The position numbers and the translations under genes were made by a program. A stretch of 64,000 bases of DNA. Source: Herminiimonas sp. KBW02. Its GTDB lineage: Bacteria > Pseudomonadota > Gammaproteobacteria > Burkholderiales > Burkholderiaceae_D. The notes under the pieces were generated by a model. The model searched no databases and was not told the origin of the DNA. It saw only the letters and a list, made by a program, of their open reading frames with translations. Positions 18,063-27,362 of this stretch are shown here, in pieces (positions within the stretch are counted from its first letter, which is position 1; each line of letters opens with the position of its first letter). The stretch spans positions 62,001 to 126,000 of the forward strand of contig NZ_QAJP01000010.1 of the NCBI RefSeq assembly GCF_003852535.1, read 5' to 3'.

Positions 18063-18216
18063 TCACTCACACATCCCGGTAAGTTCGCGTAGTTCAATGT
18101 GAATCATTACATTTGCTTGCTGACGTTGACGGATACGGAACTGGCACCAGAACAGAACGCCGGTATACATAAACTGCCCCCCGAAACCGCTGCTTTTTTG
18201 TTCGCTTTGGTATTCG
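18063..18216 (-). pseudogene. Relic built of tpsA and upstream-gene fragments
   Basis: The 100 bases at about 18117-18216 align without gaps to the inside of tpsA (about 21508-21607), including 28 identical bases, and translate to EYQSEQKSSGFG before the frame breaks. Directly after it on the minus strand (about 18105 to 18063) comes IELRE followed by TGMCE and a stop, matching the end of the protein encoded at 27363-28301 (IELRE...TGMYE-stop) with about 13 residues missing. It is thus a decayed, internally deleted chimera of two genes of this island. No intact frame is present. Confidence 0.75.
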
Positions 18217-18295
18217 ATATCGCCTCCCTTGCATTCAGGCAAGACAAAAATACCTGGAACGTGCCAGGCATTTTAATCATCGACCATCTGATCGT

Positions 18296-18874
18296 TTATC
18301 TCTTTCTTCCGCAGTCAGTCGTATCCTTATACTCAACCGGCACCATCGTCATGGACTCGTTAGTCTTTACTATCTTATGCGCCGTCGCCAGACATTGCGG
18401 AACGTCGGTAAAGATCAGCTCATAATCAGCGTCAGGCTCGGGGATCAAGGTCTTTTTCATATAGCAACCATCCTTAAGAACGATGTCATAAGCCCCGCCT
18501 TTAAGCACTGTATTTGGCTTGAGAAACCTGAATGTAATCGGTTCATTAGCAGCGACATAAATCTCTGAAGTGACAAAATTCTTGTCAACAGAATGTGCCG
18601 TCTCAGGCATGCCTATTTTCTTATTGTTCAGATTCTTTTCAAATCCAATAGCCATTTGAACATTGGCTACCATGCCGTTTCCTGGCAATTTATCATTCAC
18701 GCATGCACTGTTTGGATAAGCACGCACTCCACGATAATCGATATCTTGTATAACGACCCGGACTCTTGCGCGCTCTCCGGCTGTAGGCTCAGTGACAACA
18801 ACGTTTTGTTTGAGTGTGTTACAGCCGCTCAAGAGAAAAGCTGCGGCTATTAGAAACAGAAGTTTTTTATGCAT
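18296..18874 (-). CDS. Hypothetical lipoprotein (192 aa)
   Basis: An N-terminal signal with a lipobox (FLIAAAFLLSGC, Cys at 18) marks a lipoprotein. The mature part has six or so Cys-containing or beta-rich segments (VRVVIQDIDYRGVRAYPNSAC, VYVAANEPITFRFLKPN-like stretch, DGCYMKKTLIPEPDADYEL) and ends basic. I do not recognise the family. It is AT-richer than its surroundings and lies in the same direction behind the tpsA toxin region, with no strong ribosome site. It may be cargo of the island; a role as an extra immunity factor is only possible, not shown. Confidence 0.7.
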   Translation of the reverse strand: MHKKLLFLIAAAFLLSGCNTLKQNVVVTEPTAGERARVRVVIQDIDYRGVRAYPNSACVNDKLPGNGMVANVQMAIGFEKNLNNKKIGMPETAHSVDKNFVTSEIYVAANEPITFRFLKPNTVLKGGAYDIVLKDGCYMKKTLIPEPDADYELIFTDVPQCLATAHKIVKTNESMTMVPVEYKDTTDCGRKR

Positions 18875-18898
18875 TTACAGACATTTCAAAATAAAAAC

Positions 18899-19150
18899 TC
18901 AACGGCCCGAACTGCGCTTCTCGTAGTACCAACTTATCGTACCGGCAAAAAAACCTATGAAGAGAACAAGTAAAACCATACGACCAGCACGATTCCAGCC
19001 AGGGAAAGTATAGGGAATACCGTGAAGAAACCATTGAAAGATTGGTCCAATCACTAATTCGCTAAGTACTACTATGCAAGCAGCACTTAAAAAGAATAAC
19101 AACATATGATGAACCCATCTTACAAATTCAAACTTCTTACGGCTTTCCAC
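18899..19150 (-). CDS. Small membrane protein (83 aa)
   Basis: Two membrane helices are evident (about 13-36, HHMLLFFLSAACIVVLSELVIG; and 56-74, AGRMVLLVLFIGFFAGTISWYY), with a basic tail. Start is a GTG at 19150 supported by GGAG five bases upstream. No family recognised. It follows the candidate immunity gene by 58 bases on the same strand and shares its low GC. Membrane immunity proteins exist in CDI systems, so it might belong to a second effector-immunity pair, but no matching toxin is seen. Confidence 0.65.
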   Translation of the reverse strand: MESRKKFEFVRWVHHMLLFFLSAACIVVLSELVIGPIFQWFLHGIPYTFPGWNRAGRMVLLVLFIGFFAGTISWYYEKRSSGR

Positions 19151-19207
19151 TTTTTCTCCACTTTGCTCTGCATGGCTGACCTTAGTATTTCTTGAGTCAC
19201 GAAAGAA

Positions 19208-19564
19208 TCAATGTAAGTACTCATCTAATAAAGAAAGATTTTCTTCCAGGTCTTTAACTGTGTTCCCCATTTTTATTCTTGATTGAAATGGTTCATCTAC
19301 CAACCAATTTAGACCCACATATACCGGCCCAATTCCAAGAGAGACCGTCGAATAAAAATTTCGATGATCCGTTGCCACAAAATATTCTATAGCATGTTTT
19401 CGATCAATCAGGATGCAAGAAGAAAATCCGCCATCTCTATCCTTGCCCCCAAGTGATAAAAAAAAACGCTTTCTGGAACGATAATATTCAACGAGTAAAT
19501 TCATTAGATCCAAACCGTCCAGAATTTCTCTATCCTTATCTAACTGCACGATATATTTCTCCAT
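19208..19564 (-). CDS. Candidate immunity protein for the TpsA C-terminal toxin (118 aa)
   Basis: A soluble 118-residue protein with no signal, beginning MEKYIVQLDKDREILDGL and with an aromatic central beta-region. Its ATG lies 29 bases inside the 3' end of tpsA, so translation is coupled. This is the place of cdiI in contact-dependent inhibition loci. Low GC and lack of a recognised family fit the fast-evolving immunity genes of polymorphic toxins. The role is inferred wholly from position, size and overlap. Confidence 0.6.
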   Translation of the reverse strand: MEKYIVQLDKDREILDGLDLMNLLVEYYRSRKRFFLSLGGKDRDGGFSSCILIDRKHAIEYFVATDHRNFYSTVSLGIGPVYVGLNWLVDEPFQSRIKMGNTVKDLEENLSLLDEYLH

Positions 19565-22500
19565 CTTTTATAAATTTATAACCTTTAGACTCCAAATACG
19601 AAATCTCTCTATTAGTAAATGACACAGGTGCCGTTTGTGAAATCACTCTTGGATCACTAGTAAAAACAATTTTCTTCCCTTCTGCAATCGCCTTATCGAG
19701 GAAAGATTTATTAATCTCCCACATCCTTTCTCTTCCCAGCTCTTTCATCATCGCGTCCCAAGCTGCCACTTCATAATACGTAGCTCCGCGAGCTTGAGCA
19801 ATCTGTTCATATGACTTAGAACTACCGAAAATGAAACGCCCCAATACCACTTCGTCGCTCATCGGATTTTGCATAGCTGCTACAGCAAGTTTCTCATAAA
19901 CGATACGAGCAGTTTTTAGATTGCTTACTTGTTGTAATAAGCCAGAAGGCGTTACAGCGCCACTAACAATAGCAGCTGCAGTCTCCGCAGTAATAATTCC
20001 TGCCTGTGAAGCAGCAAAAGGATTATTTAAAGCCCATAGCAACATGGCAGGGCTAAGGCCCGCCAAAGTCGCTGAAGCGGAAACTCCTAATGCAGCTTTA
20101 GTTGCAACATTTAAATTGGAAAGAATATAACCACTACGCTGTGCTGCTTCCGTTAGCTGCTCTAGCGTAGGCTGTTGAAGGCCATTTTTCTTATAAAAAT
20201 CCGCATACAAAACGGTGCTCGCCAAATACATGCTGTCATTAGCTCTTTGCTCCGGACCGGCAAAAAACATATGACCAACATTCTGACCAGGCATATTGAG
20301 GTCGCCAGGCAAAATCTGTTGCCCCGCTTTGCGTAAAAATTCTGAAGCGCTGACATCCCACGAGGCACGATCACCTTCTGCACCAAACTGCACTTGTCGA
20401 AATGCTTGTTCCGCCAATAGTCTTTCAGCCAGCTCTACAGAGATCCCCTTCTCTGCGGCATATTTGGCTGCATTTTCTTTTATCCAATCAATTTCTTTGG
20501 GATGCAGCTGTCGATTATTAATATCAACATTCATTGCCGATCCAGCACCGGCAACGTTACCGCCCGCAGCCGCAGCACCGACTCCTGCTGCTGCAGCTTG
20601 TGTAACGACTTGTCCCGCTGCATTTGCAACAGTGTCGCTGGCACCTGCTTCTTTTAGTGCGGCAACAACGTTCTTCTGAAGTTGTTCTAACAATGGCGCT
20701 GCACTTGCTGCAGCACCAGCGCCCAGTGCACCACTAGTACCACCAGTCAAACCACCCACAACTACATGCAAGGCAACCCGATACGCACCGCCTTCGTCCC
20801 ACTTCTTCGCTTCTGCTCTGAGTTCATCCGCTCTCTCCGTATTACCAGCATCACCTGCTTCTTTCGCGTCCTTCCTTAGCGTCGTTACTTTGTTAGCAGC
20901 GTAGGTACCGACGTCTTCCGCCATTCTTTGGCCTATATCACCCATGATGCGCGCCGCCTGCTCCTCCAGGCGCGCCTTCTGCATCTTTTTCTCCAGCTCG
21001 GCTGCTTGCTGCAGTGTGAGCGTATTGCTGAGTGCGCCGTTGGCCGTCGATGCATCACGGTTGGTGAGCTCTTCCGCCGTTTGCTGACTTAGCACATTCT
21101 GCTCCGTGTCGCTGCCAGTGATGGTGATGTTGGCCGGACTGATGACGCTGAGGGTCTGGCTTTGCTCACTGCTGTTTTTAGGTAGTGCTTTTTTTGCAGC
21201 CGCATTACCCAGAAGGTTGAGAGAAGTGTCGTTGCCTAGTTTTGTGAGGTTGTTTTGGACCGTTGCACCTGTTCCTACTACGGCAGTGCCACTGAAGCTT
21301 TTGCTTTTGGTGGCGGTGCTTTGCGAGTTGCTGAGATCGCTGCTGCTCAAGCTACTGGTGCTGAGGGTGTTCTTCGTTTTGTCAGCTGTACTAGTGATAG
21401 CTGCCGCAATGAGTTCCGTAGTGCTGCCGACTTTGATGTCGAAGCCACCACCACCCACTGCGATACCGCTTTGACCCTGCGTGCTGACGTAACCGTGCTT
21501 GATGCTTTGCTTGCTGGTGTTGACAGATACCGAGCTGGTACCAACACAAAACGGCGGGATGCAGACGCTGACGCCGAAGCCGCTGCTTTTTTGTTCGCTT
21601 TGGTATTGGCTGCGATCCTGCAGGGTTTCTATCGTAAGGTCACGGCCTACTTCCATCTGAACTTGCTTCGCCGCGAGCTGCGCTCCTTTTAAGGTGGTGT
21701 CCTTGCCACTCTTGACGCTGAGTTTGTCGGTCGCAGTGATGAGTGTGTTGTCGTAGGTGGTTTCATCACCCTTGGCACTGCCCTTGCCTTGTTGCATACC
21801 TGCCTGGAAGCTGATGCCACTTTGCTGGCCAACACCAAAGGTAGCGCCGACACTGGCGCTTGATGATTTGTTTGTGCTTTGCATCGCACTGGTGTTAGCT
21901 GCAGCCAGCAGTGTGACATCGCGCCTGGCTTCGAGGTTGATGGTTTCGGCCTGCAGCTTGGCGCCTTCCATGGCGATGTCAGTCTGACGCGCGGTCAGGT
22001 CTATGGATTTGGCTTGCAGGTTAGTACCTGTTACTCGCGTGTCCGCGGTACTGCTACTGCTGCTCGATTTGGAGCTACCGACAGTGACCGAGACACCAAA
22101 GGCGGAGCCACCTGGATCTGCATTTGCCAGGTCAGTTGCTGCGTCTTTGGCGCTCTTGGCAAACGCGGCACCTTTTTCAAAGGCTTTGTAGCTGTCGTAA
22201 CCTGCTTTTAATGCCAGCGCATTGTCCAGTCTGTCGTTACCGCTGCCTTTGTTCGCAGCCATCGCAGCTTCGACCGCGCCATAGATGAGGCTGCCGACTT
22301 GTCCTGCAGGTTTGCTACCGACTGTGAAGCTTTTACTTTCTGCCTGGTGACTACTACTGCTGGTGTCGCGAGCGGCTAGCAAATCGATGCGATCTGCTGC
22401 GAGTATGATAGCTTTGCCTGCCAGCAAATCCGCACCGCGTGTGGTGATGGTCGCATCCCGCGTACCAGCGTTCCCGGCAATCATGCTGAGGTTGCCCTTA

Positions 22501-25500
22501 TTGGCCGATAGCAAGCTGGTTACAGCGCGCTGCCCATCTGCCTGACCATTTTGTTTGTCGGCGGTGGTGCCAAGGATGGTCATGCTGCCGCTCAGACTTG
22601 GCATCAACCCTATGCTGGTGCTGGAGCTCTTGCTGGTGCTGGTCGTGCTCTGCGCTTCGTTGACGACATCGATATTGATGTTGCGGCCGGCGCTTATGTT
22701 GATGTCCTTGTCAGCCAATACCGCACTACCGACTATGTCTGCGTCGCGCTTGGCGTCGATTTGCACATTGCTTCCGGAGACACTGGATGAGATCGCCGTT
22801 TCGCTCTGTTGATCCAAGGTTTGCCTGGTTTTACTGCTACCAACCGAGACACCAGTCTGTGCGCTGCCGGATAAACCCGATCTCTTTCTTTCGCTGACCT
22901 GCGAGATGTTGTGCTGCTCAGTGGCGGCCGCGATTTTGACGTCCTGACCTGCGCTGAGTTTGACGTCTTGCACAGCATTGACGTGGCTGCCGAGCAGCGC
23001 TGCATCATTGCCTGCGGTCAGTGTGACGTTCTTGCCTGCAATCGAACTACTGACTACCTGTGTATCAAAGGTATCGGCGGTGCCTTTGTTACTTTTGCGT
23101 GAGACCAGGCTGCCGTTTTTGCTGGCAGAGAAACTACTCGACTGACTGGCATTGGTAGCGTTTTCTATAGTGAGCTCTTTCGCTGCGATCACCGTCACAT
23201 CGCCACTGGCAATGACTTTGGAGCCACGGATGACAGTATCGCTACCGGAGGTAAGCGATACGTCCTTGCCGCTGAAGTTGCTGCTGATAGAGGTATTCCT
23301 ATCAGTTTGTACACGACTCTCAGTGCTGTGCGAGGAGGCAAAACTTTTTTTCTTCGCATAGCGCGCTTCATCGCTCTGACTGGTCGCGCGACCTTCCGCA
23401 ATCTGAATATCTCCCGTTGCGCTGACACGCAGATCTTCCTTGGAATTTACATTTGCAGCGGTCGCGGTGAGATTATTTCCGGCTGAAATAGTCGCCTTGC
23501 CACCTGAAGTGATTTGGCTGCCTACTTCAGTCGCCCCTGATTCGCGTATGTAGTTGCGCGCATTGGCGGTGAGATCGCTGTTGTACGCGGTCTCTACCGT
23601 ACCCAGGTTCACATTGTTACCTGCGGTAGCCTGTATATCTCCCTTGCTGGACAACACGCCTGCGAGCACGCTGAAGTCATTACCTGCACTCGCAACCAGT
23701 ATGCCTTTCTCGCCCGTTACGTACAGTCCTGCCACGCGGTCTATCTGGGTGAGACTACTGCTGGAACGGCCCGACGAAGCGGTGCCCGTGCTAGTCGTAC
23801 TTTCAAGAATGAGATCCCTGCCTGCATTTGCATTCAGGCTATCCTGCGCAAGCACGCGTCCACCTTGATTGCGTATGTCTTGCTGTGCTGTTACTTCAAC
23901 GGTCTTACCCGCTATGTCTGCAAGGTTGTGCACGTTGTCGGCCTTGATTTGCATGACATTACGACCAGCGATGGTGCCACTGTTCTTGAGGTCGCCACTG
24001 AGCTGGATGTTGACGTTCTGACCTGCTAACAATGAACCTCCACCAGAGAGGTCGCCTGATCTCGGCTTGACGTAGACCTGTGGCACCAAGGCTGTGGTGA
24101 TACTGCCATCCGGCAGCACGACTTCTTGTGCGACCAGCCAGACAATGTCACTGGTAAGCACTGCCATCTGCGCAGGCGTGAGGCTGACGCCTGGCACTAG
24201 CTCCCATTGCTTGGCATAGGCAGTACCAGCCCGCATTAAAGCTTGATACTGCGCTTCGTCATTGGCATAGCCATCGAGGAATCTGCGCCCCGTCAGCTCC
24301 GCGATTTGTTCGCGGATGAGCATTTGCTCATAGAAACCATCGCCCAGGCGCTTTTGTATAGTGTTGGGATCGGTGTTGAGCTGCTGCAGCATGTAATCGC
24401 TGGAGAGCCATTGCTGCTTGTTGTAGAGGCGTGGATCACCTTTATAGATGTGGCTGTCGTTCGGATCAGGATTGAGGATGAGCAGGCTGCTGCTCGGTGG
24501 CTTCCGCGGCCCTATAACCTGTGCGCCTGATCCGGAGACACTGGCATTGCCCTGCGCGACGGAGGTATCCAGTTTGGTTGTGACGCTTTCAACGACTTCT
24601 ACATACGAGCCCGTCCCAAAATAACCAACGCGCAAGCGGTACGGTTTATATTCAACGTTGTCGCCTCTTATCGTGCCGTACTCAGTTACCTGGCGACTCC
24701 CCTGCGTCTCTGTGTTGGTCAGTTTGCCACCTGAAATATTCAGGTCGCCGCCGGCCAAGATGCGACTGTTGTCGTTAAGGATCTGATCACTTACAAGTGT
24801 CATGGAACCACCAGCAATGATTTTCGCTGGTGTGCCCGGATTATCTACAACCGTTTCTACGATTTGCTTGCTTGTCACCCAGATTTGATAGAAGTCACGA
24901 TAACCGCGTGATATCAAATCGCGGTTGTAACTCAGAAGCCTGCTTCTGAGCGTTACCTGATCATCCACCGCTACACCGAAGAGCTTCCATACAGGACTGT
25001 CACTCGGATAGTCATAAGGAACCTGGATGGTGGTGTTACCCTCCATAGGATCATATACGGTCTCATATGCAACTAGCTGATAGGGAACACGTGAGTACCC
25101 CTTCTCAAATGGATAAACACTACTAGGCCTGACATATTCAAGACGGTAACGTCCCGGCTCTCCATCATCAAATCTATCTGACGCACATTTGAAACAACGA
25201 CCTAGTTCGTTTTCCAGATATCGCGTTCCGCCCAAACGTATGTAATGCCCGGACGCAGATTCGCTCGTAGTATCGGTACGTGTACTGAAGTCAGGATTCA
25301 GGTTATTGATCTTGCTTGCCGTGATGACCAAGCCGCCCATCGACTCTATCGTCGCAGCCTGGTTGGTGACGACATCTGCCGTGCCGGTCGCATGTGCTTG
25401 CGCATCCAGGCTGCGGCCTATGTTCAGTGCGGTTGCATCAGTTCCCGCGCTGAAGAGTAGAGAACCATCCCGATTGTTAAGCGTGCCTACACCCAGATCC

Positions 25501-27044
25501 ATACGCTGGCGGGCAGCAATGAGGGCATCAGAACGCAGATTGGCTAAGGTTTCACTGTCGTTATTAAGTGTATTCGCAGCAATCGCGAGTTGATCACCAT
25601 AGATGCGGCCAGTGCCTATGTTGTCGAGTTGATCTGCACGCAGAACGGTTTCCGCACCGTCTATCAAGCCACGATTGCTGATATTGTTTGTGGCAGTAAC
25701 AACGGTAGTCTTAGCTGCTATTTCTCCAGTCGCTGCGTTGTCGATATTTGAGACTTTGACTACGAGGCGATCTGCGGCAGCCAGCTTGCCAGCATTGCTC
25801 AGTGTGTCTGCAGTAATCGTAAGATTATTATTTGCATCTATACGCGCATCGGCAGTGTTAAGTAGCTCACCAGTCGTCACAATATCGGCCTGATCTTGCG
25901 CACTGATCACCGCCTTCGCGCCACTGTTGCTGATATTGCCGGTTGTCTCGATATGCAGCTTGCCACCACTACCATTTGACGATGCAGCCTGTATAGCGCC
26001 CTCATTCGTGAGGAAACCGTTCGATAGCAACACCAGGTTGCCGCCGTTCGCATTGATAGCGCCCTGGTTACGTACACCCATACCGCTTTCACTGCCGACC
26101 AGATAGATGTGGCCAGCGTACATGCCACCCAGTGCCGCAACATCAAGACTGAATTGCGGAACCGGCCCCATACCTGTAATGGAGGTAATACCTTGCGCCA
26201 CGTTGCCCGGATAATCAGCGCTGTTGATGCCGACTTCATTCGCACCTGTTACGATTTTTAGTTTATTCGCCCAGATACCCGCATTGACTTGTACTGACCT
26301 GGCCAGGATGTCGGTGTAAGTCGCACCACGCGTATCCAGCCCCAGGCCTTCGACGCTGATGGCGCCTTGCGTGATGCGGTAGCTTTCCAGTGATCCGTTG
26401 TTGACCGGATTGCTTGTTGCAGTTCCCGTCGTGAGGGTGACGCGATCAGCATTGATGAAGCCACCACCATTGATTTGTATGCCTGCCGGATTGGCGATGA
26501 TGACTTCCGCTTTCTGACCTGCGACTTCGACGTAGCCACGCAAATGGCTCGGGTTGCTGGAGTTGACTTCATTCAGGATCACACGTGCGGCACTACCCGA
26601 CAGCCAAGGATTACCCTGTACCCAGCCGCCGGTTTGCGTGAGCACATTGTCCCGGCTGTTGTTGAGTATGGCACCATTGCTCTGCACGTCGAACTGGCTG
26701 TAGGTATTACGCGATACGCCTGCGGCAGATGGTGCCTGGATGTTGACTTGCGGCAGACCATTCGCTGTTTGCACTATGGTCGGACGTTGATTATTCGGTG
26801 CACCTGGATCTGCGACGATCTGCGCATGGGCAACAGGCATGATGACTGTCATGACACCCGCAGTCAGTTTGGCAGCGAAAGATATCGATTTTAGCTGCAA
26901 GCAAATCTGTTCCATCGTCGGTTTAAACACGCCAGGCGCAGATGATGCGGCATCGCCCTTACATTGCGCAGCTACATTCTCTGCGACCGCCATCATGATG
27001 CCGCGCGTTTTATTAAAGACGATGCGATATAGGTGCTTGTTCAT
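19536..27044 (-). CDS. CdiA/filamentous haemagglutinin-like two-partner secretion exoprotein
   Basis: A 2502-residue TpsA protein. An extended signal peptide (MNKHLYRIVFNKTRG..., cleavage near AHA at 72-74) is followed by the TPS domain (about 80-330, with NPAGIQINGGGFINADRV), FHA-type beta-helix repeats, a Tyr/Pro-rich insertion with CFKC near 600-760, a second repeat field (to about 2000), an Ala/Gly-rich pretoxin region with NVDINNRQLHPKEIDWIKE, and a final unrelated domain of about 108 residues (2395-2502) starting MSDEVVLGRF. Neither a VENN nor an ELYN junction motif is present. No TpsB transporter gene lies in the window. The last domain is the likely toxin; activity unknown. Confidence 0.85.
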   Translation of the reverse strand: MNKHLYRIVFNKTRGIMMAVAENVAAQCKGDAASSAPGVFKPTMEQICLQLKSISFAAKLTAGVMTVIMPVAHAQIVADPGAPNNQRPTIVQTANGLPQVNIQAPSAAGVSRNTYSQFDVQSNGAILNNSRDNVLTQTGGWVQGNPWLSGSAARVILNEVNSSNPSHLRGYVEVAGQKAEVIIANPAGIQINGGGFINADRVTLTTGTATSNPVNNGSLESYRITQGAISVEGLGLDTRGATYTDILARSVQVNAGIWANKLKIVTGANEVGINSADYPGNVAQGITSITGMGPVPQFSLDVAALGGMYAGHIYLVGSESGMGVRNQGAINANGGNLVLLSNGFLTNEGAIQAASSNGSGGKLHIETTGNISNSGAKAVISAQDQADIVTTGELLNTADARIDANNNLTITADTLSNAGKLAAADRLVVKVSNIDNAATGEIAAKTTVVTATNNISNRGLIDGAETVLRADQLDNIGTGRIYGDQLAIAANTLNNDSETLANLRSDALIAARQRMDLGVGTLNNRDGSLLFSAGTDATALNIGRSLDAQAHATGTADVVTNQAATIESMGGLVITASKINNLNPDFSTRTDTTSESASGHYIRLGGTRYLENELGRCFKCASDRFDDGEPGRYRLEYVRPSSVYPFEKGYSRVPYQLVAYETVYDPMEGNTTIQVPYDYPSDSPVWKLFGVAVDDQVTLRSRLLSYNRDLISRGYRDFYQIWVTSKQIVETVVDNPGTPAKIIAGGSMTLVSDQILNDNSRILAGGDLNISGGKLTNTETQGSRQVTEYGTIRGDNVEYKPYRLRVGYFGTGSYVEVVESVTTKLDTSVAQGNASVSGSGAQVIGPRKPPSSSLLILNPDPNDSHIYKGDPRLYNKQQWLSSDYMLQQLNTDPNTIQKRLGDGFYEQMLIREQIAELTGRRFLDGYANDEAQYQALMRAGTAYAKQWELVPGVSLTPAQMAVLTSDIVWLVAQEVVLPDGSITTALVPQVYVKPRSGDLSGGGSLLAGQNVNIQLSGDLKNSGTIAGRNVMQIKADNVHNLADIAGKTVEVTAQQDIRNQGGRVLAQDSLNANAGRDLILESTTSTGTASSGRSSSSLTQIDRVAGLYVTGEKGILVASAGNDFSVLAGVLSSKGDIQATAGNNVNLGTVETAYNSDLTANARNYIRESGATEVGSQITSGGKATISAGNNLTATAANVNSKEDLRVSATGDIQIAEGRATSQSDEARYAKKKSFASSHSTESRVQTDRNTSISSNFSGKDVSLTSGSDTVIRGSKVIASGDVTVIAAKELTIENATNASQSSSFSASKNGSLVSRKSNKGTADTFDTQVVSSSIAGKNVTLTAGNDAALLGSHVNAVQDVKLSAGQDVKIAAATEQHNISQVSERKRSGLSGSAQTGVSVGSSKTRQTLDQQSETAISSSVSGSNVQIDAKRDADIVGSAVLADKDINISAGRNINIDVVNEAQSTTSTSKSSSTSIGLMPSLSGSMTILGTTADKQNGQADGQRAVTSLLSANKGNLSMIAGNAGTRDATITTRGADLLAGKAIILAADRIDLLAARDTSSSSHQAESKSFTVGSKPAGQVGSLIYGAVEAAMAANKGSGNDRLDNALALKAGYDSYKAFEKGAAFAKSAKDAATDLANADPGGSAFGVSVTVGSSKSSSSSSTADTRVTGTNLQAKSIDLTARQTDIAMEGAKLQAETINLEARRDVTLLAAANTSAMQSTNKSSSASVGATFGVGQQSGISFQAGMQQGKGSAKGDETTYDNTLITATDKLSVKSGKDTTLKGAQLAAKQVQMEVGRDLTIETLQDRSQYQSEQKSSGFGVSVCIPPFCVGTSSVSVNTSKQSIKHGYVSTQGQSGIAVGGGGFDIKVGSTTELIAAAITSTADKTKNTLSTSSLSSSDLSNSQSTATKSKSFSGTAVVGTGATVQNNLTKLGNDTSLNLLGNAAAKKALPKNSSEQSQTLSVISPANITITGSDTEQNVLSQQTAEELTNRDASTANGALSNTLTLQQAAELEKKMQKARLEEQAARIMGDIGQRMAEDVGTYAANKVTTLRKDAKEAGDAGNTERADELRAEAKKWDEGGAYRVALHVVVGGLTGGTSGALGAGAAASAAPLLEQLQKNVVAALKEAGASDTVANAAGQVVTQAAAAGVGAAAAGGNVAGAGSAMNVDINNRQLHPKEIDWIKENAAKYAAEKGISVELAERLLAEQAFRQVQFGAEGDRASWDVSASEFLRKAGQQILPGDLNMPGQNVGHMFFAGPEQRANDSMYLASTVLYADFYKKNGLQQPTLEQLTEAAQRSGYILSNLNVATKAALGVSASATLAGLSPAMLLWALNNPFAASQAGIITAETAAAIVSGAVTPSGLLQQVSNLKTARIVYEKLAVAAMQNPMSDEVVLGRFIFGSSKSYEQIAQARGATYYEVAAWDAMMKELGRERMWEINKSFLDKAIAEGKKIVFTSDPRVISQTAPVSFTNREISYLESKGYKFIKDGEIYRAVR

Positions 27045-27362
27045 GCCTGCCTCTTGCCTGATTTATTCAATATGTAGGTACCGCCGCAATACGTCTCAAC
27101 GCATTGCAAAATTAAAACCCTTCGCTTTTTTATCTACGCATGCGTCCTAAACATGAAGTACGCATCAACGCGAACCAAGAATGCGTATGACAACATCAAC
27201 GAAGGGGAGTAATAAAGTAACTACAAAGGAACTACAAAGGAACTACAAAGGAACTTATCTCAAGCGAAGACGATATCTATCGCGCACACCTCGAATCAGG
27301 ACAAATTCGAATAATGCGAATCTAATTGGCTGATAGCTCAAACCGCCGGAGAAGCATGAACG
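27045..27362. other. tpsA upstream region
   Basis: No gene is seen in these 318 bases. They must contain the tpsA promoter and leader on the minus strand; AGAGGCAGG before 27044 is the ribosome site. The tandem 11-bp repeats at 27219-27251 are the only marked structure. Confidence 0.6.
27219..27251. repeat. Three tandem 11-bp direct repeats (AACTACAAAGG)
   Basis: Three perfect copies of AACTACAAAGG stand head to tail, followed by a partial fourth (AACT), 175 bases upstream of the tpsA start. The 11-bp period is close to one helical turn, so the same DNA face would be repeated. Confidence 0.9.

Noticed and set aside
18099-18425. Plus-strand open frame of 108 codons after tRNA-Met
   Set aside because: It runs antisense through the tpsA-derived relic and into the lipoprotein gene; the sequence is explained by those features.
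21000-26000. Repeated Ser/Thr/Gly-rich units in tpsA as satellite DNA or CRISPR
   Set aside because: Repeats are degenerate at DNA level and follow the beta-helix protein period; no constant spacing of identical repeats.
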